A stretch of DNA of 64,000 nt, from NCBI GenBank assembly GCA_973895155.1, contig OZ316892.1, positions 17,422,001 through 17,486,000 on the forward strand, read 5' to 3'. This DNA is from Marsupella aquatica. Lineage: Eukaryota > Marchantiophyta. Under the pieces are notes generated by a model, which ran no database searches, was not told the origin of the DNA, and worked only from the letters and a program-made list of their open reading frames with translations. The translations under genes were made by a program, and so were the position numbers. This document shows, piece by piece, positions 47,129 to 57,171 of this stretch (its first letter is position 1; the number at the start of each line of letters is the position of its first letter).

Positions 47129-47200
47129 CCATCAGAATTTCTGGAAAGTTGACGGTCAGCTAATTTTGCTTGCAAATGTTTTCAAAATTCTTTAAGATTT

Positions 47201-47338
47201 CCCCCTTTGTAAAAAATGTATTCAAGAAATAGAGGTTAGCATTATGCACAATTTACCGCTTCAGAAGTTCCCCCTTTGTAAAAAATGTATTCAAGAAATA
47301 GAGGTTAGCATTATGCACAATTTACCGCTTCAGAAGAC
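47201..47338. repeat. 69-bp tandem duplication
   Basis: Two near-identical copies beginning CCCCCTTTGTAAAAAATG at 47201 and 47270, directly right of the LINE. Confidence 0.95.
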
Positions 47339-47506
47339 CCTGCCTCATACCCTGAAGACTGTATGGGATTTTGATACCTCCTATTTCTTGCATTCATACA
47401 CTCCCTCACCTATACTTGCTGCCACCTTGCACAATGTCATTTGCCCTCACTTGTTCAGAGTGGCACCGACCCCACCTGCCCCTGCTCATGGAACCTCTAT
47501 CAAAGC

Positions 47507-48320
47507 CCCAAAAGGGACCACTCTTGTTGTTCTCAGGGGCTTTCAGTGTTTCCTTTCAAAGCCCCAAAGGAATAAGTCTTGAGGGCTTTGGGTTTTTAAT
47601 TTTAATGGGTCAGAGGTTTTCCCAAAGGCACCAGTCTTTATGCAAGAAGCTCTTAGATATTTTCCTTTGCAAGCCAAAACAAGTCTTGACGGCTTTAGGT
47701 TCTTACTTTTATATTTATTGGCCAAAGGGATAAGTCTTGATGGCTTTAGGTACATGTTTAATGTTTTTCAATGGTACCCAGTGTTTTCAAAGGGACCAGT
47801 CTTGATGTACTCATGGCTTTTAGGTTTTTCCTTTCAAAGCTTCAGAGGGATGAGCTCTGATGAGAGCTTTAGGTTTTTGCTTCATTGATTTCATGGCACA
47901 TATGTTTTTCAAAGGGACTAGTCTTGATGTTCTCAGGGGCTTTCAGTGCTTCCTTTCAAAGCCCCAAAGGTATAAGTCTTGAGGGCTTTAGGTTTTTAAT
48001 TTTAATGGCACAGAGGTTTTCCCAAAGGCACCAGTCTTTATGCAAGAAGCTTTTAGATATTTTACTTTCCAAGCCAAAACAAATCTTGACGGCTTTAGGT
48101 TCTTACTTTTATATTTATTGGCCAAAGGGATAAGTCTTGATGGCTTTAGGTACATGTTTAATGTTTTTCAATGGTACCCAGTGTTTTTCAAAGGGACCAG
48201 TCTTGATGTACTCATGCCTTTTAGGTTTTTCCTTTCAAAGCTTCAGAGGGATAAGCTCAGATGAGAGCTTTAGGTTTTTGCTTCATTGATTTTCATGGCA
48301 CATAATGTTTTTCAAAGGAA
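47507..48320. repeat. 400-bp tandem duplication with internal sub-repeats
   Basis: Two copies with an exact 400-bp period (TCTCAGGGGCTTTCAGTG at 47532 and 47932), highly similar to the end at about 48310. Each copy contains degenerate sub-units around CAAAGGGACCAGTCTTGATG and GGCTTTAGGTTTTT. Open frames in it are repeat artefacts. Confidence 0.92.
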
Positions 48321-48779
48321 CCAGTCTTGACGTCCTGGGCTTTTCGGAGTATCAAAGTGATAAGGCCCAACTTGCATGTGCAAGGGTAGTTCAAAATGTG
48401 GCCCTCAACTGGAGTAGTGTGAGTATGTGTATGACCGAGACTTTTCTGGCAGCACCCCATGAGCCAGGCCTGGTGGCAGAAATTTTGGGGTCCCAAGGGC
48501 AAGGGTTGGAAAGTTTTGGCACTTCCCGGTGCTGACCTTCAACTTTCAAATAAAACAAACTCAGCCCTGCTTGTTTGTAGTTTGTCGGGAGACCTTTCAA
48601 GCGCAAGAGGGACAAGAGCTACCCAACGTTGCCCTTGATAAGAACCAAGATCTCCATTTTGCCTAAGATTTTGCTGTGGCTAAGGGCTCCATTTCTGAAG
48701 ACCCGCACTTGCAAGTTGGGCCTAAGACTTGATGGCTAGGTTTTTGTTGTTTTAGATGTCACTGAAATTTTCCATCCAC

Positions 48780-48910
48780 GGGAGCTGTCCACACTAGCCC
48801 AACCCACTAACGCTCCCCACATCCAGTGACAGAGGTAGGCTTGAACCTACCTCTTGGCCCCTAGTTCCAATCCCCTGGCCACCTAAGCTGGACCACTAGG
48901 CCCCACTCAA
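48780..48910 (-). mobile_element. Possible tRNA-derived SINE
   Basis: On the minus strand GGGGCCTAGTGGTCCAGCTT resembles an RNA polymerase III A-box region, and GGTTCAAGCCTACC (about 48845-48832) fits the B box. The 5' GGCCTAGTGG start is like plant Au-type SINEs. Family assignment is from memory and tentative. Confidence 0.5.
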
Positions 48911-50208
48911 GTGTCTGGCTTCTAGATGTTTTGTACGTATATGTCATTAACACTTCTGGCACCGGAAAAAGTCAACCTTTGTAGCCTGGAGAGTGGAGAC
49001 ATACTGGAAACCCAGTACCAGAGTACCTTGACAGATGGGTCTAACCCTAGTCCATAAATATACATTAGGGACCTGTTTGGATTTAACCTGTGCCTTGTTT
49101 AGAAACATTGACATTCTGGTGAAGGAAGCTACATCTGCGTTTGTCCTGTCCCATGTACTTGATGTCCTATAATGTTTTCTTTGGTTATGGAAATGGAACG
49201 TTGAGATTGAACCAGCTTGTTCTGCACAGTGGTGCCATCCCAGTTTGCGCAATAAGTAAATCATTATTTACATTTCAGACTCCAATAGCAATATATTTTG
49301 GGGTCACGGTGAGACCTTGACATGATTTTCTCATGTACTTTGAAGAATATCTAAGCCCCTAGGTATAAACAATGACGTTGTTTTAATTAAACAATGAAAC
49401 AGGAGAATAGTATTCTGGCTTGACTCATTTCTTGAAATGAAAAATAATTAATGTTTTGCGCAGGCCCTGTATGAACTTCCAGGACGAAACTACTTTTTTG
49501 CTGGTTTTGTGTTTTGAAGGTATATTTCAGTTATTACATACCCCATGAGAAGTGGCTTCCAAATTCCTTGGCTCCATGTCAGCATCTTTTGTGACAGATA
49601 AGGGTGTCTATGTTAAAGGCAATACACAAAGGCAAATGCGTGTTGACTTGAGGCCACCCAAAATGGTTAGACCTAGAAACTGTAAACATGCGTGCGAAAA
49701 CAAACAACAGAAAAAAAAACTAAACTGCACAAATAAAGCCATTAAAATTCTGAGAATGCACAGTAGTTAAACTTTATTAAATGTTCTTTTTGAGTTTTTA
49801 TGATGTTGTTTCTGTGCTACTGGGGTAAGTCACCATCCTAAGTTGCACCAAAAGAAGCTTTATTCATTGCAAGTTCAACCATTTTTGCTCAGGGTGACAC
49901 ACACAAGCTGTCATTTTTTATGAGAAAAAGCCATTTACGCGATACAACGGCAGGCCAATTGCTTTGGAAAAACTAGTCATGGGGTCCACACTAACTTTGT
50001 ACCATCTGATCTCAACCTAGGATAAGGAGGTGGCTCCCGCATAGTGCATTATGGAAGATTCAACACTCCGTGAATTGGGGAGAACTGCACTCAACATCTC
50101 TGGGCATCTCGATTGAAGCATCTCCCAAGTTGAAGGAGTCCTAAATCCTTTTCTGTCTGGTTCAGATTATGTCATCTTAGAGAAAAGGATAGTCTCCAAA
50201 AAAGGAAG
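48911..50208. other. Intergenic DNA
   Basis: No gene or clear repeat was recognised. Confidence 0.4.
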
Positions 50209-50750
50209 GTCCAATTTCAAGGGAGTGCTGAATCCCTTACTTTTACACTGCAGTATATTTTATCTGAGTACAGTGGAAGGTTCCTCGTGGGTAGTGCTAC
50301 TCTAAGTGTAAAATTTTTCAAACCCAGAAGTCCATCCAGGCTTGTTCCTCATTGTCTGTAGTACATTACAGTCAATTCAATTTCCAGAGTTATCTGAGTA
50401 AAGAAGAAGGTTGTCAGGTCCATGCGGGCGTTGAGTGCAGTGTCTCCCAATTTCAAGGGAGTGCTGAATCCTCCACTCTCCCTTCTACTATCTGAATACA
50501 AAGCAAGGTCTCACTGAGGTACACGCGGGTCATGCTAGTCAACCTGTACATGTTATCAAACCCAAAGGTCCATCCAGCCTCCGTCGACATCCTCAGCGAA
50601 TAAACTTTCAGGTCCAGTATGTATTATTTGAGTAAAACGAAGGTTCCGCTGAGGTCCACGCGGGTCAGGCTAGTCTAGGGGTACAGTTTTTCAAACCCAT
50701 AGGTCCATCCAGGAGTCGTTCTCATTGTCTGTAGTACATTACAGCGAAAC
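50209..50750. repeat. Degenerate tandem repeat of about 125 bp upstream of the acidic-protein gene
   Basis: Four diverged units. Each contains a TATCTGAGTA/TATTTGAGTA block, GAAGGTT, a CACGCGGGTCA-type block, TTTTTCAAACCCA, AGGTCCATCCAG and, in two, CATTGTCTGTAGTACATTACAG. It ends about 850 bp before the ATG at 51601 and may reach into the promoter. Confidence 0.75.
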
Positions 50751-51600
50751 ACCAACAGTGAACGAGCAATAAGTACAGAACTGTACGGATCGTCGTTCCA
50801 CCCCTGCCTTCGCTTCGCTGGTGGGTCCAGTCCCGTCCGATCCTGTTTATCAAGTGGGCAGACAGGTACGTCCACAGGCGGATCAGCCGCAAACCGGACA
50901 TGACCGGTGTAGATTCTGTGGGGATTGGATTGGCGATGGCTGGCTCTCTCTTCTCTTCTCTGCTCATCTCTCGCTCTCTGTTTCTCTGTTTCTCTCTGTG
51001 TTTCTCTCTCTGTGTTTGTTTGTTTGTTTGGTCTCGAGGTCATGCGCATTCGATGAATGTGTCAATCCGGCTTCCTGGTGCAGCTCTCTCGAATCCGTCA
51101 ATCGTGCTCGCTTTTTCTGCGCTCCGGAATCCTTCGATCGTGCTCGCTTTTTCAGCTCCTGAATCTCTGAATCGAGTTCTTTTTCAGCTCTGCCCGCCCG
51201 CCCGCGGAAGGTTTGATGAGCTAGAGTAGTGTAGCTTGCCATTAGCAGCCGGTGGATAGAGCTTGATGAGGTCGCTAGAGCTTTGCTTGACATGAGCTTG
51301 ACGGAGGAGGAAGATTGGGGCGTGCTTGTCTCGCTCGGGCCACTTGCTCGTCGTGGGATCGAACATACTGTACATTGTTGGTAGCAGCGAGGGGGCTGCG
51401 AGAATCCATCAAGTTTTTCCATTCAAGCACAGGCAGGATAGGAGACAAGAGGGGAGGAGAGGAGGGAGCGGAGCGGGCGGGCGGGCGGAAGGATACTTGG
51501 AGTGGAAGCGGAGAAGGTGTACTGTAGTAGGCGGGACTGATCCGTCAGTGGCGGTGGTCGAGGAGGAAAGGAAAGGAGAGGAAAGGAAAGCAGAGCAGCT
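50751..51600 (+). promoter_or_regulatory. Upstream/5' leader of the acidic-protein gene
   Basis: CT-rich (50940-51030) and G-rich (51430-51590) sequence, as is common for plant promoters and leaders. The overlapping open frames here are low-complexity and treated as chance. The transcription start cannot be placed. Confidence 0.4.
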
Positions 51601-53785
51601 ATGCCGTCTGGGCCGAAAAAGAGACTTAGAGCCAAACGGAAGAAGCAGGGATCACCGGCAACGGATGCGAATTCGGGTAAGGGTCTTGGCCTTGTTGGAA
51701 TCCTTCAATGCAGCCGATTTTGACGGCATGCTCCTCCGCCTCGGTTGTTAGATGAGTCAATACTTGACAGGGGAAGAATCTGTGAGGAATTTGGAGAGGA
51801 GTCGTCTAGCTGTGTGAAGAACTTCTTCCAGTTTTTTTGATGGAGAATCGAAGGAATCTGCTAGTTACTGGTGATGTTGTGTGTCGATCAGTCAGGTCCT
51901 TGATTGGGCTGTTGTTGTGATGATTGTTCTGCTCAATTGATTTTTGACGAGTGTACGGCGGTGGTGGTCCGGAAACAGACAGGGAAACGGAGGCCCTCTC
52001 TGTGTCAGGTTCGCTGGATGTGGATGACCTTGAATCGAGCCTGGACACGCCGGGGAAGAGGAGTTCGCGGTCTTCATTTCTGGATAGCGAGGCAGTGTCT
52101 TCTCAGACGGATGAGTGGGTTCGAGTCTCAAACTTTGACGTTGGAACTCCGACATCGCTAGCGGAAGACAATGATCCGTCAGCTGAGGATGCAGACACCC
52201 TCAGCTCCAGAAGATCGTTGGATAAATTGGCGGAATGGGAGACGATATCGGAAGAACATATTCCTGGAAGGCAAGAAGGATCGATAAACAGCCTGGAAGA
52301 GGAACCATCCGAATGCGAGGCAGCCTCTGCACATTCTAGTGACAGCTACACGAATCTACCATCCCCGCATGTGGCCGAGAGAGAGAAGGAGGGTGACAGC
52401 TCTGATAGTGATAGAAAGAACAGAATCACAGATAGGTCTAGGTGCAGCAGTGGTTCCGCTAGTAGCACTGAAGAGAAGAAAGTGCCTGTTCCTACTGAGG
52501 CCTTCGATTCGTCGCCTTCTGTCGATGTTCGAGAGGATATTTTCTCGACTCCTCACGAGCCCCCGCTTCCTACAGCTGGGGAGGGCCAGATCGAGGACAT
52601 TGAAAGATTAAATGAAGATTCCGGGGAGGAGAAGGTTCAGCATGGTGATGTTCCAGTCACCACTCCCCTGAACGTATCATCTGATGAGATAAATACAGTC
52701 GTCGATGATACGACAACCTCCAAGGAGACGATCACTGAAGATCCAGATACTGAAGACAAACATCAGATCTTACAGGATCCAATTTTGACAGAATCTAACC
52801 CAGAGGATGAAGCACACGAGCAAGCGAAAGAAGAAGTACTTACGGCATCCACTGAATCTGCTCCGCTTGCCACCGACCAGGAGTTGATGTCCGCGAATGG
52901 CAAAGGTATCAGCGAAGGGGATACTACGTTTCCAGAGGAGGAAACCCACGACGAGGAGAAGGAAGTTCTTCCAACGGCCGATAAGAGTCTCACGCCGGGA
53001 AGCATTTCTGGGGATGAGAGATCCTCCACCCCCTCATTGCATGAATTGGGTGGGCAGGGAGAAGATGCAGTTGCTGCCAGTCTCGTCGATGTCGAGGGTG
53101 AGGAAGTCAGCAAGGATGAGAAGGTTGCCAGCCCAGCAATTGATGACAACCCGGCCGCCGCTGATGATAAGCAAGTTGCCTCAACCAGTGCGAAAGCTGA
53201 AGAAGAGAAATCTTCCGATGTACTCAATGACGAGGTTGCAACCTTTGTAGAAAAGACCTCATCGGAGTCGCCGGAATTGGCAGCTGATTCGTTGTCTGTG
53301 AAAGCTCTACCGACGTCTGGAACTTCAGAGCCGATGGCCCTAGTTGAAGACAGGCATCTTTCTGTCTCGACGCTCGTGGAGAAAAATGGGGTAAGAATCC
53401 TTGCTCTTGCTAACATGTTCTCTGTCCTCACTCTATTTATTGCCCCCATCGTCTAGCAATGAAGTGAGAGCTTGGTGTTTCCTTAATGATGATTGATCTG
53501 CGAACGTTCTGGCCACTTGACTCGCACAGAGAGCGTAAGTCCAAATGCTACCAGACTGAACTGTAGAATTACCTCGAGGTGCATTGTGAGAGGACATTGA
53601 TGCGGGCTACATTTTTAAGAGTAGAACGCATCCAGTTGGAAGTTCAATTTCGGTGGAGGAGCGCAATGTGGCCGAAGATTGACTTGTTTTCTTGTGCCGC
53701 GCAGACTGAGAAGCATTTATCGGAACCCAAATCGTCGACGGGATGCTGCGGTGTATTATATTGGTTGCTTGGCTCGGACAGCTGA
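51601..53785 (+). CDS. Acidic disordered plant protein with basic N-terminus and Cys-Cys C-terminus
   Basis: Exons 51601-51676, 51952-53390 and 53705-53785 join in phase to 531 residues. Exon 1 encodes MPSGPKKRLRAKRKK, a basic start. Exon 2 encodes 479 residues dominated by Glu, Asp, Ser and Thr, with no predicted fold or membrane segment. Exon 3 encodes the end, with GCCGVLYWLLG near residues 518-528. I recall a plant-specific family, often labelled neurofilament-heavy-like, with the same plan: an MPSG-KKR start and a short CCG-hydrophobic tail. I cannot check this, and its function is unknown. The Cys pair might be lipidated or bind metal, which is speculation. Splice sites are GTAAGG/GAG, and GTAAGA/GCAG. 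Without the last intron the frame would end at 53454-53456. Confidence 0.8.
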
Positions 53786-55541
53786 TCCTCCTTATGGATT
53801 TTCGGGTTCCGAAGAGTCCGACCATTCTCTTTTGTTAACCTCTTTCTTTGTGCTACTGCGGAAGGTGTCGATAGCAGTGAGCCATTTTTCCTCTTTCATC
53901 TGGAACGAAACCCTTAGTCTAGAATGTCATTCACGTAGGGAAGGGGGTGGCCAGAGATCTCTTCTTGCCTCGAGAGAATAGTACGTACTATTTTCGTTAG
54001 GTTTCAGAGTGAAGGACTGATTTGTGAAATTTTTGCTTTGCTAGTCTAACGACGGTGTTTCCCTGGTTGACAGTATAACATACTAGGTCTAGGATATAAT
54101 CCTCTTCGCCAGAAGATGCACTCGCGATGCAAAGCAGCTGTGTGCAGTTACAAAGCTTCGATTCTCTCCATTACTGGTGGACCCGGTTTATCTGATGAAG
54201 TTGCCCCTTTTCATTATTCTGTGGTGCCGCCGAGCCTGCACACTCCTCACTCCTCCTTAAGTCCGTATTGGTAGCAGATCGAGTGGTCACTGCTGGCCAC
54301 CATATCGGTTCCAGATCTACTGTGTAAATGAGAAGTTGTTGGTCTATAGGGAATTCTTCAAGGAGAGCAACTTTTCATTTTAATGTGCCGCAAGCTCATC
54401 TTCGGTTTTTAGTACTGTAAGTATGTAAAATTCGTTCACCATAGTTCTCGTGTACAAAGTGCAAAAGGCTCTGTTCGAGCGGATGGGTCCTGAAGTTTAT
54501 TAGAGGGACGTTGAACTTGCTGAGTCGCCTCCTGTCAATTCACGAACACCAATGAAAAGTTATTCCGTCAGTTCTCGTCAGCGCAATTCCAAGACTTGGT
54601 TGTTCAGTTTCCGGGTCACTTCTTGTCTTCAACAATACATACTTTTTCATTATGTTCCTGGTCAGAGTCTTCCCCACTGTCCCGGCTGTGGACAGTCGAA
54701 GGTACTGGGCAGCTTTGGGGACCTTCGAATTCCATGAGCTATATTCTGGGTTCCTCAAGTACGTTCTTCGGCAATTTTCCTTCCACATGCATATTCATGA
54801 GGTTGTGAACTTGTGACGCTGTATATCAATAACTATCGCTTATAGTTATTGTCAGGGCTAGAGGAAGATGCCGCCTCCATAGCCCCCGAGTGGATCTGTT
54901 TGCTGAGCATTCTGACACTCTGCTCGTCATAAATGAGGTGAGTATTGTAAGCTTTCAAATCGTCCCTCAAGATTATTGTAATGCCATAGTCTACTTTTTG
55001 ACAATTTGACTGAACAGTTCCGATCCAAGAAAGAGTTGCCAGCCGTACCCTCCTCCGTCATCGTCTCTCAATAAAGTGAATTATTAGGTCCCGTTTCGAG
55101 CTGGTTCGAATTGAAGGCGGGAAACGAGGAATGGAGAAAAGAGAGCTGCTCTCCCACCTTCAATCCACCACACCATCAATGGCAGTACTGTTTGCAATGC
55201 TGCGGCACGAGTGAGCCAGAAACTGCCCACCACTTTCGAACGACAGTCTGTCGGCCTTTGAGTGTATCCCCACCTTTTTCCTGTCCGAATCTGAATCCGC
55301 CCTTTTCTACTCCCGAATCTGAATCCGCCTTTTCTAGTCGCGAACGACCAGTCTTTCCACCTTTTGTCTTTTCGGATGGGCCACAAACTTCTTTGGGACC
55401 ACTGATGCATGCACCGTCCAAGCTCAAGCGAATGACCACGTGAGCGTTTCGCATTCTTCTAGCTCACCTATCTGTGCCCCCACAATTCCTGCAAATGTCA
55501 AAATCACTAATATTGCCAAGCTCTGTTTCCATGCCATCGGG
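53786..55541. other. Downstream of acidic-protein gene
   Basis: Probably 3' UTR followed by intergenic DNA. No other gene was recognised on either strand. GAATCTGAATCCGCC is tandemly repeated near 55287 and 55315. Confidence 0.4.
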
Positions 55542-55840
55542 TACCATAATGTGGTTTTTAGTTCCGGGGGTTTTGAGGGGTTATTATTGCCAGCGCCATG
55601 GATATCATAATGTGGGTTTTAGCTGCAGGGGTTTTGAGGGGTTATCATTGCCAGCGCATTGGATACCATAATGTGGTTTTTAGCTCCGGGGGTTTTGAGG
55701 GGTTATTACTGCCAGCGCCATGGATACCATAGTGTGTGTTTTAGCTCCGGGGGTTTTGAGGGGTTATTATTGCCAGCGCCACGGATACCATAATGTGGTT
55801 TTTAGCTCAGGGGGTTTTGAGGGGTTATTATTGCCAGCAA
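55542..55840. repeat. 61-bp minisatellite, five copies
   Basis: TACCATAATGTGG, then TTTTAGCTCCGGGGG, TTTTGAGGGGTTATTATTGCC and AGCGCCATGGA, repeated with an exact 61-bp period at 55542, 55603, 55664, 55725 and 55786. Copies differ by only a few substitutions, so the array is young. Confidence 0.97.
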
Positions 55841-57171
55841 TGCGCTTGAGACTACGTCAATGCACTTGAAAGCTGAGAGATTGCAATGCACTTGAAATCC
55901 AAGAGATTGCAGCTCCTCCATGAATGTCTTTAATATGTGAAGAGATTGCATTTTCTCCATAAATGCACAGGCATTAAGAATATAGTAGTGTTCTGTTTGC
56001 GAGACATTGTGGCCTGCTTTGACCCGAAGTTTTAGGGGCTATTCCCACCAATTCTATGTATATTCTTAATAGGCTTTTCTCAAGTTTTTTAGGGATATTT
56101 ATAACCGCACTGTTCCCTTAGCAGAAATTTAACTACAGATACAAATATTGAATAAGTATAATTCTCCAAAAATGCATAGAAAAATTACAAAAAGAAAAAT
56201 TATGAAAGGATATGGTAACACCCTTTGGAGGGCCTTGTGTGCTCTAACGTCCCCAAAAGAAGGCTTTAGTCAAGTTAGGGGCTATGTTATAATGCCCCCA
56301 ATAAGAAGGCTGTAGCCCAAGTGGCATCGCAGGCTATTCATCATCAGTTTGATGGGCTATGAGAATTCCTTCACAAACTTCATCTTCCCATTTCAGTTGC
56401 TACCAATGATTCAAATGACCTATGAAACGTATCCACATAAATTATTCCAGAGAAGGTAGAAGTTTTGGCTTCTCGGGATCTTTCACTGACTAACTCGTCT
56501 CTGGTCTTCATGCAGTCCAACCAAGCGAGGAGGTAAGGATTTTTTCCATGGAGGACAAGCATTTCAATTTTCAGATACCATCAAGAGAAGCTAAATTTGA
56601 ATAATTCACACAACCTGTGCATTTGAATTAAAGACCGCTTTACTCAATAAAAATGTGCTGCGAGAATTTGGAAACAATAGAATAGAATGATTTGCAATAT
56701 ACGATATTTCTAAAGCTCGACTGTTGGATGTACAATCCACCTCTCCAGTCAAATTCTAAGCCGCAAAAAGTGACTTGAAGCAAAAATACGCGAAGGATAA
56801 GATCCTTCATGTTGTCCGATGGGTCACATTGGTGATGCTGCCACGCGGATCACATGTATGTCGACCATCCAAAACGTAACCCCAAGACATTTGCAGCGAA
56901 TTACGTGTAATAAGTCAGTTCCAACTTGTAACCTTTGCATCCACCATCAAGTTTGTAACAGCATTGAAATGTAGCTAAAGCAACCTTCATCCGGAAGTCA
57001 GGTGTTCTCCTCATTCCCCCTTTTTGTCTTTTTTACCAACTCTGCAAACGGAAATGACCAGCCCAGAGGTGCTTATGCTGCTCAAATAGAAAGGAGAGGG
57101 AGTGAAACGATCAAAGCTTTTCATCACAGTGAGTAATCCCTTCGATCACAGGAATTGGAAGTTACCCTTTC
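55841..57171. other. Spacer between minisatellite and AAPT 3' end
   Basis: No gene recognised. The last few hundred bases should contain the AAPT 3' UTR (transcribed leftward). Confidence 0.4.

Larger units (their letters stand above)
44440..47150 (-). mobile_element. Non-LTR retrotransposon with restriction-like endonuclease, 5'-truncated
   Basis: Minus-strand element: reverse transcriptase, then a C-terminal zinc knuckle and nuclease, then a short 3' UTR ending near 44440. A second, shorter copy of the same 3' region lies at 7683-8115. The placement of the nuclease after the reverse transcriptase and the absence of any APE-type endonuclease upstream fit the RLE class of LINEs rather than plant L1 or RTE. 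The N-terminal part of the family protein is missing to the right of about 47128. Confidence 0.8.

Noticed and set aside
50675-51422. Frames of 110-150 codons in the CT-rich leader region
   Set aside because: Low-complexity Arg/Glu or Ser/Leu runs on opposite strands of the same CT-rich tract.
52763-53449. 228-codon minus-strand frame opposite the acidic-protein gene
   Set aside because: Ser/Thr-rich antisense shadow of Glu/Asp/Ser codons; the plus strand has the splice-consistent gene with family-like ends.
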